NCBI GenBank assembly: GCA_027604505.1
Contig: JADIIX010000002.1
Location: 124,001-188,000, forward strand
Direction of reading: 5' to 3'
From: Gonapodya sp. JEL0774
Lineage: Eukaryota > Monoblepharomycota > Monoblepharidomycetes > Monoblepharidales > Gonapodyaceae
Length of the DNA: 64,000 nucleotides
The translations under genes were made by a program, and so were the position numbers. Shown here piece after piece: positions 37,004-46,928 of this stretch. Positions within the stretch are counted from its first letter, which is position 1. Every line of letters starts with the position of its first letter. The notes under the pieces were generated by a model. The model had not been told where the DNA came from and did no database searches. It saw only the letters and a list, made by a program, of their open reading frames with translations.

Positions 37004-38917
37004 TACAATGCTCCAAAAACAAGTCTATTACGTAATGCCCACAATGCAATTGGGTCTTCATAAACCTTCAGCCTCTCTTTCTGCGTTTTCCAAATGCCAA
37101 GAGTCTCTGTGAGGGCATCTTGATACTCCTAAAACACCGAAAACCTCGGTTAGTAGGATCGATGATACCCACCAATGCAAGAAAATGACTCACAAATTGT
37201 GGTTTGCCTGACCAAACCATCGATTTTCCCTCAAACCGATCGACAGCACCAGCAATCTTTGCTTCCTCTTCCTCTGCATGGATCACGTCCTCAATTGTCT
37301 CTGGCCACTGCAATGGGAAGCCGCTCCAGACCTTTGCGATCAACGCTCCTTGGAACTCGAAGAACGGGAACGAGTTGATGTACAAAGGCAAGCCGACAAA
37401 CGCCAGCGTCGGGTTCCATGCATAGAATGCCTTCTTCCAAAGGTTTAAGACGACTTCGCCCTTGCCACGCCCAATCAAATCCCAGTACTCGAGATCGGGG
37501 TCGGGAAGGTGTGCCCCGTGCTCCGACAAGGTGGTACCGCGAAGAAAAGGGAAGTCATAGAGATACCCCGTAGCAAAAATCACAACGTCCTAAAGAATGT
37601 TCACGTATTTGAGATGACGATTGCGTTGTGCGACCCGTAGTCGAAAAACTTACGATGTCTTTGATAATGGTACCATCTTCCAGCTCCACCGCAGATTCGC
37701 CAATGAACTTCTTCACCGGCACCACCTTGGTGAGAGGGTAGTTTTTCTTTTGCACGAGATCCGCAACGTTCTCTGCGTCCCAAAACCTTAAGTGATATGT
37801 ATCCAACAGATTGTCAGTTGAAGAACCCAAAACAAGAGCCGCTGCACAACAGCCTCACCTCGATTCACGCATGCTGATATGAATTGTCTTCGCGGATCCA
37901 GCCAATATCCGTGATAGATCAAGAGCCGAGGAGCCTGAGTATGCGCATGAATGAGTCATAAAGAACGGTCCAAGCAAACGGCAAGCAATACCTTACCTGA
38001 ACCAATCACGAGTATGCTCTTTCCTGCGAACTCGCTCTCAAAGCGGAAGTCCCGAGAGTGCAAGAGACGACCTGATATTGGAGATGAGTCAGTTGTGCGA
38101 TGTAAAGAACAGGAAACAGCATTACAGAACCTTTGAACCTGGACGCGCCCTCAATGGGCGGGATGTAAGCTAATCATAAAGAAAATGATTAATAAGTTGA
38201 TGTATTTCAAAAAGCGAATTGAAGACACCGACGTTGAGAGTAGTGTCCGTTGGCAACAACAATTCCGTCGTGTCGCGAAAGCGCCACTCCCTCTTCGCCG
38301 TTCGATCGCAAAGTCCAATCTTGCGTCTCAACATTCCATAGAACTTGCTCGACGACTCTATTGAAGCGAATGCGTTTGTACACTCCTTTCGCCTGTGCAT
38401 AATGCTTGAGGTATCCTTTCACAACATCCGCTCCCGGGAAAATGTCCGAGTTTTCAGGGATGGGAAAGTCTCGAATTTCAATGGTGTTGAAAGGAGTGTT
38501 TGTTCGGAGTTGTCTGGGAAAGCACCCAAAAGGAAATCATGTCATGTACTCAAGGGGGAGGCATACATGGCAAGGAGAGACCAACTCACGGATAAGCAGA
38601 CGAAGTCGCAGAAGCGTTTGACTTCAATGGTGCAATTTCACTGTCTCCAGAGAAAGTGACGTCACCAGAGTGATCTGGGGTCACGTTCCTGGCAACGACA
38701 AAGTCCAATTCAGTTCCTTCGCACTCATCCGATTCTCAAACTGATATGCTCACCAGATGCCACCCAAATCACTGCGTCCCTCGAAAACCGTGACGTCCTC
38801 AAAGTTTCCGTGGTGTAGCAGCTCTCTCGCAGCGATGAGCCCCGCAGGACCAGCGCCGATGACGGCGATCTTTTTGGGAAGACTAGAGAGCTTTGGGATT
38901 TCGGACTCGACAGTCAT
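37004..38917 (-). CDS. Flavin-containing monooxygenase
   Basis: FAD- and NADPH-dependent monooxygenase of the FMO family, oxygenating soft nucleophiles such as S or N atoms. The ATG at 38915-38917 starts MTVESEIPKLSSLPKKI and leads directly into the FAD-binding loop IAVIGAGPAGLIAARELL, followed by DLGGIW. Later exons show LRTNTPFNTIEIRDFPIP, GIVVANGHYS, the FMO identifying motif FKGRLLHSRDF, the NADPH loop ILVIGSGSSALDLSRIL, and IFATGYLYDFPFL near the C-terminal domain. The product ends NRLVFGAL (stop 37004-37006). All cofactor motifs are intact and there is no C-terminal membrane anchor. It is divergent from dioxygenase copy C with 299 bp between starts, and may act on the same sulfur compounds; that link is inferred from position. 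Confidence 0.88.
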
Positions 38918-39168
38918 GGTTCTCGCGGATTAGCGTGTCTTTCCTCATTTGATAGTCACTGTCCTCTTTAGGAGTCAGTGTGATTGCGAGCGAAAGTAAT
39001 AATTGCGCCACACGATCAACTCGGGAAATCCCCGCACACCCCATTTATCGCGACATGTTGTGGGGAGTATAATGCGAACACACATACATTCAAGTCAAAT
39101 TGAGTCAACCCACGGTTACATAATATTTGATTCCTTTCAAAGTTTTCTCTCGCAATCCCCGCAGAGCT

Positions 39169-39178
39169 ACATAAATAC
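39169..39178 (+). promoter_or_regulatory. TATA-like box of dioxygenase copy C
   Basis: The sequence ACATAAATAC is 39-48 bp upstream of the copy C ATG (39217) in the divergent promoter shared with the monooxygenase. Copies A and B have A/T boxes at comparable distances. Confidence 0.4.
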
Positions 39179-39216
39179 ACCAACTAGCGGCGACAAGAAC
39201 GAGTAACACATCCATC

Positions 39217-40819
39217 ATGTCCACTCAAGTTTCAATCCCAGCCGCTGCGAAGACACCGGCTCAGCGAACTCACCTTCCCGGTACTCGTGCCGATCCAGCA
39301 AAGAAATCTCTGTTCTCGGCAGCGAAGGAGATTGTGAATCTCACTCCGGCGATTGGCACCGAGATTGTGGGACTTCAGGTGCGTCGAGACCTCGGCTTTC
39401 ACAAGTATTTTCTTCCAGTCTCCGACACTCGCCTGTGCTTGGTTTCATCGATGAAAACAGCTCAAAGATCTGAACGCTCAGCAGATTGAGGATCTGGCAC
39501 TATTGATCGCCGAGCGGGGTGTCGTTTTCTTCCGTGATCAAGACCTCTCCGTTGAACAACAACGAGCGCTCGGTCACAAGTGGGGTGAGGCTCATTCTTC
39601 TTTCCTTCGACTTACTTATGATGTGAATCTGATGTTACCTTCAAAAATGAATCTCGTAACATAGGCAAGGTGAATGACAGGACCCCGCATCAAGGAACCA
39701 GCTACAAGGACATCCAGGTGTTCCGTACTGACGAAACCTCGACCAGAGCTGCTGATAACTGGTAACTACTGCGATGGATGCATACTCTCCTTAAGTCGCA
39801 AGGTTCAATTTCTCACCGTTAATCCAGGCACCAGGACCATTCTGCAGATGAAGAACCGTGAGTGAAGATCTTTTCGCACTTTTAGTATCCCGATGATGCA
39901 ATAGATCGCTCATCCGGACCTCTCAACTGCTTTCTGACCGTCACATGTTCTCCAACTTTCACCTTGAAACAGAGCCACAATTACTTTCTTGATGGTACGA
40001 GAGATCCCTGCAGGAGGAGGTGAGTACTGCAGGGCAGACCATGCCATTTCATTTCACAAGACAACAACGATCGCTTCCCCTAAGGCGGCGACACTATCTG
40101 GTCGTCTCTCTACTCTGCCTATGACAAGCTTTCGCCTGCATTCCGAGCTCGCATTGAAGGTCTCGAAACGCTACAAGAAGGATCATACTACCCCACAGAC
40201 AAGTCGTATGTTCCAGCTCGAGGGATCCAACCGCTCGTCAGGACCCACCCTGTCACTGGCTGGAAACACCTCTTTGTTAACCAAGCGTGGGCAAAGCAGA
40301 TCAAAGGTTTCACTTTGTCTGAGAGCGACCTTCTGTTGAGGTACCTCAACGACCAGATCGCAAAGGGTGTTGACCACCAGGTTAGTACCTTCGTTCTCGC
40401 ACATGCAAGTAGTTATTTTTCCGCCTCGTGGCTAAAAGAGCATACTTGCATTCACCGATCTCTGAAGGTTCGCTTCAAGTGGACCAAAAACTCTGTAGCA
40501 CTCTGGGACAACCGATCAACGCAGCACACCGCAACATGGGATTTCTTCCCGAATGTCCGGTGGTGGGTAGCTCTGTGTTACCTGTTTTTGAGGTCGAACG
40601 CCTGCTCACCCGCGTACCCGTTTTTCCTGTAGGGGTACCCGTGTCGTCGTTCACGGCGATAAGGCATTCTTCGACCCCAAGTCGCCAAGTCGCGCCGAGG
40701 CACTTGGTATTCCCATCACACCATCGTGGCGTGGGGACATTGCCAATACACTCGACGATATTGCCGGGCGCAACAGCTGGGGAGTGAAGTTCACCGGTGA
40801 CTCGAAGGGAAAATTGTGA
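39217..40819 (+). pseudogene. TauD/Jlp1-type dioxygenase copy C, frameshifted by one base
   Basis: Third paralogue, on the opposite strand. Exons are 39217-39378, 39461-39585, 39665-39761, 39828-39857, 39973-40019, 40085-40380, 40468-40559 and 40633-40819. Exon 2 reads GATCAAAGACC at 39536-39546 where copies A and B have one A fewer, so the frame breaks after residue 81 (FFRDQ). With that one base discounted the exon lengths sum to exactly 345 codons and every later splice phase fits. All later motifs are kept: WHQDHSADEEP, GGDTIWSSLYSAYDKLSP, WDNRSTQHTATWDFFP and RGTRVVVHGDK. This is either a very young pseudogene or a sequencing or assembly error in an A run. The intact remainder and clean splice sites favour a recent event or an error. 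Confidence 0.8.
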
Positions 40820-41281
40820 TTGATTGGTTGTTATTGCATGAATGGGTCGTCAGAATTCGGTATACATTTCTTGTATTTGATTTGGCGAGCGAAACAGGAA
40901 ACAGAAAATTCCGACTGTTGGCATCTACTGTACTCCCCAATATGCCGCCGGGATCTGCTGCTGTTGCACGCTCTCAGTCCTTTGAATCCCCTTCTCCGCT
41001 CCCGAGCATCTTTCGTGATAAGGCCAAGTCAGATCAGCCATTTTGTATTATGTAACAGCGAATAAGTAACAAGTGAGAAGAACCTCTCCTCACTCTAATT
41101 GCAATCCAATCAACTGCGGGCGTGCGGGCATTTTACATAAGTCCATGAGATAAGTATAACAGTACACACCCTTCAAACGTGACCGCTCCATCAACCAGCG
41201 CATGGACAAAACGTGTACCTGAAAATTCAAAGCTTCCATCGGCCCAGTACTGCGCGCAACAATCACAAAGTCCCGCCAATA
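40820..41281. other. Convergent 3' intergenic region
   Basis: About 460 bp between the end of dioxygenase copy C and the end of the Vts1 gene on the other strand. It marks the right border of the accessory island. I see no gene, RNA or repeat in it. Confidence 0.5.
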
Positions 41282-43827
41282 TCACTGAATGAGGTGCAAC
41301 AGTGGATCAGGTTATCAGTCTCCTTCTCATCATCTGAAATGTCTCACCTGCCTATGCATGTCCAATCGCATCTGCTCAAAAGTCTTGAGCATCTTTCTAC
41401 GAGCCCCCAGGGCTGTTACTCCCTTCATTGCTAACTGCTCCTCGTTCATCATTATAAGCTCGCGCCAGTCGAGACCTTCCAAGTTGGGTATGTACTTGTG
41501 TAAACGAACTGACCTCAGCCAGCCTGGGATGTCCTCTGCCAGGGAAGCAAATCATTCAAAGGCATTAATGGAAGGGATGTGAAGGCAATAACTGATGGCT
41601 TGAGTTGCTCCACGGGAACTCCCAACCTCATACTCACTTGTAAAAAGTTCCAAATCCACACCTTCCTGCTTGGGGAACCGATCCTTAGCTGGAAAGCCAT
41701 ACGAAGAACCGACTCCGGGGTATGGTTGGATTTGCGGGTGACCGTGCAAGCCCTGGTGTTGTATTCCATAAGCCACCTGCTGTTGCCTCTGCTGACTCGG
41801 AGATCTCTCGCTGACTGCAGACCCTTGCGGGGTGCCCCTCCCGTTCGACCTCGGATCAAAGTACCCTTCCACATCTTGGTGGCTAAATGAATCCTGTCCT
41901 GCCCATGACCCGCCTGATATGGGCCTGCCCTCACTTGCCATCGACGGACCAAGCTTTGGGCTCCTGGAGGGCGACGTCGAGCGCTGCCCAAAATGTCCGT
42001 GGCCGGGCGATCCGGCGGATGAAGGACGGAGTGTGAGATTCGCGAGGTCGGCGACAAGAGGGGCATCAAGCTCAGACCCCATGCTGGACCGTATTCCAGG
42101 ATTTGATCCACTTCTGCCGTTACTCCTGGGGCTGGCCAGTTCCATTCCCTGCATGCTCTGAGGATACTTTCGCGCCCCATGCGGGAGAAGACGCCCAGGC
42201 TCAAGAGCACTCCACCCGGCTTCGTCCGTGGATACTCTGCGAGGGGATTCGAGCTCGCCACTCAGCAAACCATCTGTCGCTGAGGTAACCACGCGAGGGG
42301 AGGCTAAGCCACTTCCTCGCACACCACCAAAACTTGCAGTTGTGGGAGATTGCGGGGCGCCGTCAAGACCCAAGCTGTGACGGTGATCACCTGTTCGAAG
42401 AAGTTCGACACCAGAGTATGTGGAACTCCTCCGTACCACTGGAGGGGAAGCACCGAAGAAAGACGAGGGACCTTTACCAAGCGGAGCAGCACCCTGGAGC
42501 TGATCGACCATGGAGGCCACGAAACTATTCCGGTTTCCGTCCTCATCCCTCCCTTGTCCCTGTGATTGTGCCCCCGGCGCCGAGTCATGTAGACTTGACG
42601 GCCGGCGACTTCCTACAGGCCCGTGCATATTTGGATAATCGGGGCGAGGAGCCCTATCGAACCCAGGAGGGTGGCCTGCCCCACCCCGCTCCTGAGCATA
42701 TACGAGCTGATCCTCGACCACGCCCAGCGAGTGCCGGTCATGGGGATTCCTAGATCCCACGGAGCCGTGTGTGTAAGACGGTGGAGGAGGCGGTGGGGGT
42801 GGGCCGTTCGTTGTGGACCATGACGGTGGGCGAGGAATGGTTTTGGCAGAGCTGGGCCGGTAAGGGGGGTCGGTGATTGGAGAAAGTGGTGAAAGCTCGC
42901 TGGCAGAATTGGATTTAGGGAGGAGGCTGGTTGTGGAAATGGGGGAGAGGAGGGACCGCCCACGGCCCATAGGGGTGGAGTCGCCTGTACGCGAAACCGA
43001 GTGGAACGCTCAAGGCAAACTGACAAAAACAGAGAGACATTACAGAAATGGCAAGCCATTACACTGTCTCACCTCGTGATACGTTCTGGCGTGCTCTGGG
43101 GTAACTCGGATCCCCGTCACCCATCATCATACCCAACGCATCAGGTTCCGCAGAGATCTCCACCGCCGGTGCTGCCATATTTCCTACACTGCCCAGTCCT
43201 CCGACCATTCCCGCAGCAATTTTCTTGCTGACTGGGTCCTCCAAAAGTCTCTGCTGCAGAACAGCCATAAGAAAGCGTACTTGAACGATATCCGCATGCT
43301 GAACGAGAGTGTAGAGCGCGGCTGTTTTTTCAGATTCAACAAGGATGCCTAGCCATTGTTCAATGGCTCTGAGTTCCTCCAGGAACGCAGGGTCGTGAGA
43401 CTGGGAGAGGTGAGACAGGTGATGGTCGTATTGGGAAAGCTCATTCACCCATCTCGAGAGATAGTCAAGTGTTACGACGAGCTAGGGGGAGAAGAATTTT
43501 TGGTTTCTGCTCTCACCTGTCAATGGCGTCCGCCTCCGAGTTCCTGTAGTGCTTCATGTGTGCTCGGACTATATCCGGCTGCTGTTGCAGTTTCTTTCCG
43601 TTCTGTCCCGGCATAATCAAGCTGTTGGGCCTAGTCGTTACGAGTGGGGACGGTGGTCCTGACGCCCCCGAGTACGCGCCACCCGTCTTGAGAGAAAGTG
43701 GAGGTACGGCAGCTCCGAAACTGGCCCTGGCGAGGGAATGGGAGTGGTCCGAGGGGAGAGCCGTTGCCGTTGCCGTCGAGGCAAGTTTAGCCTCAAGCGT
43801 GCTGTCAGCTTGCATGTCGCCGGGCAT
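41282..43827 (-). CDS. VTS1: Vts1/Smaug-type SAM-domain RNA-binding protein
   Basis: Post-transcriptional regulator that in yeast binds CNGG hairpins (Smaug recognition elements) and recruits the Ccr4-Not deadenylase. I start at the ATG at 43825-43827 (MPGDMQADSTLEAKL). The N-terminal Vts1 domain is clear: WVNELSQYDHHLSHLSQ, FLEELRAIEQWLGILVE, SEKTAALYTLVQHADIVQV and RFLMAVLQQRLLEDP (43450-43230). A very long Ser/Pro/Gly-rich disordered region follows (42970-41560). The C-terminal SAM domain reads WLRSVRLHKYIPNLEGLDW, LAMKGVTALGARRKMLK (41520-41350), the RNA-binding face conserved in Vts1. After MHRQ either splicing gives an immediate stop (near 41282) or read-through stops at 41330; the protein is nearly the same. 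Confidence 0.9.
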
Positions 43828-44585
43828 TAGCTGTGGGGCGGAATCTCTGTGCACGAACTACTTTGCTGTGGAACGAGGATCTCTGAAGCAATCCCTTCGC
43901 CGATTCGAGTGCTATTAGAGATTGCGAGAGCGAACAAGGCGTCGAAGATGCCGGGAATTGCGCCGAAGTAGCGATTCCAAAAGGGGTCAAAGCGCGAAGA
44001 ACTCACCATCAACGCCGAGAATGGGAAACACGAATTCGAACAATCGTCACTCACGATGGTTTTCTCCTATTCCTCAAGAGTGATATTGGTTGGAAGTGAA
44101 ACCCCACCCTCCCGATGACCAGCAGCTTTACGGCCTGGGACGGCAATACTGTGGGATAATCGGCCTTGCCGCAGGATAACGCTAACTCTCACTTTGCTGA
44201 TGGTTCTCGTCTCGCAGCGCCAGTCGAGTTCCACGATTCCGTCCTGTCTCGTGCGAGGTTCGAGCACCCAGATTCGGAATGAGGTGAACGTTGCAAGTTT
44301 TGAGACAACGGCGGAAGTTGTGGGAACAGGGAAAAAGGAACAAACCACACACCCAGCCCTGCTTTTGATGAGCAAAGGCACACACAGAGAGATTTTGATG
44401 ATTTCAAAAGAGAATATTCTTCGTTTTTACTATGAAACACTCTCGGGCGGCGCCCACAAAGTTCCCGAACAGTGAGGGGTCCAGTCAACAAATCACCAAT
44501 TCAAATTGTTATACGAAACAGCTTTCTCGGCTTCTCGACAACATGATCTCCCCTATGTGACAAGCTTCTTTATCGAACTCCTTGT
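43828..44585. other. Upstream region of the Vts1 gene
   Basis: About 750 bp between the Vts1 start and the stop of the REEP-like gene, both on the minus strand. It should contain the Vts1 promoter and leader. Open frames are present but none has homology-like motifs or good codon structure. A missed 5' Vts1 exon cannot be excluded. Confidence 0.45.
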
Positions 44586-46445
44586 TTACTCTTCCTTCCT
44601 CAAATTTCCGGCAGGGGATCTCATCTTCACCCCAACTTGCACCGTAGGATGCTCTGGCACTCCATAGGCAGGATTGGCGGTTCCCTCTCGCGACGAGCCA
44701 CGTTGGGCACTCTTGACGTACCCTGTGCGGGCCTCGTCCGACAGATCGTCGTCCCTCTTTCCCTGACCTTCCCCAGTGATCATCATTGGTTCATCGGCAA
44801 GATACGGACGTATGACTCTGTCATAAACCGCTAAAGCACCCTGAATGCGAATCAGCCATCCCATTTCGAAAGTATGGGTTGCAGATCCAGTTTAGCGTCT
44901 CGCAACCTGTTGTGAGAACTGCAAAGCAAACAAACCTCGAATGTGGGGAGGCCAAGCCACCCGAGCATCCCAAGCTTCGCAAAGTACCACAGAGGCAAAT
45001 GCCTCAGAAGCGTACTTTGAAAGCGGGTGGACAACGAAATGATTCGTGTCATGTTAGACGACGGAGTCGGGGAGGAAACAGGCCAAGAATCATCACATCC
45101 CATTTTCCAAAACAACCCAAAAGTTCAATGGGAAGGATAAGTAAAAGAGCGCCCCACCCTGAAAAGATGCAACTCACGCTTCCCACAGACTGTCTTCAAC
45201 CAAGTTGAAGAGCGAGTACGTGACAAAGTATGTGATCCACTTTTTGCTCTCAGTGTCCCGACGAGTTCGATCAGTCTGCAGAGGTGCGCTCAAGGCATGC
45301 ACCGCCGGATAGAGGCCGATGAGATTGGTGAGCAGGTGGGCACCGCTGAGATCAACACTTTGTTCAATTACAGGATGTGAAGGTTGATGTGGAATATGAG
45401 CCGGGACAATACGTACATGTGCAAGTAAAATGCAACAGACATTAACATCGCCAGGAAGCCAGCTACATAGACTTTTGGTATGCTGGTGCGTTCCTCGAAA
45501 GCCTGGTATTTATCGAAGTGCATGAAGAAACCACCCGATCAAATGCGCCATGCCGAACAAGTATGTTCAACTTACCCTCGCGATCGGGTAGCTCTCCAAC
45601 ATTCTATCAGCGAGAGCGCCAAATTGCCTCACCGATCTTGTTCCCTCACCAGCCACTGTTCTCGCAGCTCCTGCCGCACGCGCGCCGATTTCCTTTCCTG
45701 TCTCAGCCGCCGCCGCCGCCCTCTCGCGAGCAACTTCGGTGGCGTGCATAACCGTCTCGGTAACGTTGTGAGAAATGTCGGAAACGCGCTGGCCAATCTG
45801 CGAGGCAGAGTCTTGGACCGTGTGGAGGGCTTGATCGGTTGCTTCGTGGGCGTTCTGGACGTACTGAGACCCATTATCCTTCGCGTGCTGGGCGTACTGG
45901 GCAGTGGTCTCCTGGGCCTGCTGATAATACTGGCCAACTACCTCTCTTGCCTGTTGGACATATTGACCACCGGTCCCTTTGACGTTCTGCGCGTTTTCCA
46001 TCACCGAATCTTTAGCTTGCTGGGCGTACCGGCTCCCCACTTCTGGAGCTTGCTGCATGTATTGAGCGCCACTGTCACGAGTGCCCTGAGCCATGTCTTT
46101 AGCCTGCTGGAGGTATGATGTACCAGTGTCGCGACCACTTGCGTCCGTCGTTTCTCTGGTTGGCCCATGCGTGCCGTCGAAAGTGTCTGCGCCTCTCGCA
46201 GCAGAGCTACGAGCGAGAGAGTACGAGTCTGCGGTGTTTTGGCCTTGTTGGGTGGAGGCCGGCTTGGGGGAACTGAAGTCACCGTGACCTACAAACGGTG
46301 ACGTCAGTGCATATATCGCTGCCACCAAACGCACAAACGACGGCGTCCGAGTTCGTGTCCCACCTTGACTCAGCTCCTGAGCTACTGTTGACTCTTGCTG
46401 TTCTCTCGCGGGGTTGACGTTCCCTTTAAAGGCAATGTTCCACAT
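44586..46445 (-). CDS. REEP/Yop1/HVA22-type ER-shaping protein with an 11-residue-repeat N-terminus
   Basis: The C-terminal half is a TB2/DP1/HVA22 (REEP, Yop1) domain: RTSIPKVYVAGFLAML, NLIGLYPAVHALSAPL, SKKWITYFVTYSLFNLVE, LPLWYFAKLGMLGWL and GALAVYDRVIRPYL. These proteins form hairpins that curve tubular ER. It is joined to about 200 N-terminal residues containing contiguous 11-residue units (45965-45702) such as QYVQQAREVVG, QYYQQAQETTA, QYAQHAKDNGS and QYVQNAHEATD, with looser units upstream to about 46115. The join is in frame: donor after AGG (GTAAGT, near 45577) and acceptor CAG before GCTTTCGAG (near 45508), both phase 0. Such 11-mers are known from group 3 LEA proteins, perilipins and apolipoproteins and form amphipathic helices on lipid. 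The ATG at 46443-46445 has a stop just upstream. A short leader frame from 46556 does not join in frame. Confidence 0.82.
45702..45965 (-). repeat. Eight contiguous 33-bp coding repeats (11-residue units)
   Basis: Coding repeat within the REEP-like gene. Eight successive 11-residue units align without gaps: the first four share Q-Y-x-Q-x-A at their start, and the later four keep the hydrophobic/charged pattern but diverge in sequence. The period and pattern indicate an extended amphipathic helix rather than a heptad coiled coil. Confidence 0.8.
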
Positions 46446-46928
46446 TCACGACTAAGTTCGTAGACAGGATCACCCGAAGGAAGTGAAATGCGATAACTTT
46501 GTCTTACTTGGAGATATCGTGGTTTTGGTATCGAGCGCGGGATTGTTGGCGCTCATCTTTCAGTTTGTAGTTGTGTTCGGTAGTGGCTGGTAGTGGCTGG
46601 TGTGGTAATGTCCTCGCGGAGCAACCGACAGTCACCCACCATTTGCATGAGACGCCATAACAACTTGTCATTTGTGACTTCTTTGCAGAACTCGAAGGTG
46701 CAAATCACAAATAACGGCGCTGTTCGCACTGTGCCCTCGTGTTGTTTGAATCCATAGGCATATTTCACACTGAGCAAACACATACATATTGATGTTGCCC
46801 ACGAAATCAGTAGCAGCATGTATAAAATGCCGATGGGGAAAATAATGTGACGCCAGCCTTCGTGGGTGTGCCTGGCGCGGAGACATCACTGCCCGTGGTA
46901 GCAAACACCCAAATTTTTCGAGCATTCT
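46446..46928. promoter_or_regulatory. Divergent promoter region, REEP-like / sorting nexin
   Basis: 483 bp between two divergent start codons. It holds a short minus-strand frame starting at 46556 (MSANNPALDTKTTISP) with a possible donor, which could be an upstream leader ORF of the REEP-like gene. No other feature is recognisable. Confidence 0.4.

Noticed and set aside
46501-46556. First exon MSANNPALDTKTTISP for the REEP-like protein
   Set aside because: Joining its GTAAGA donor to the available acceptors gives the wrong frame or hits the stop just before the ATG at 46445; it may be an upstream leader frame instead.
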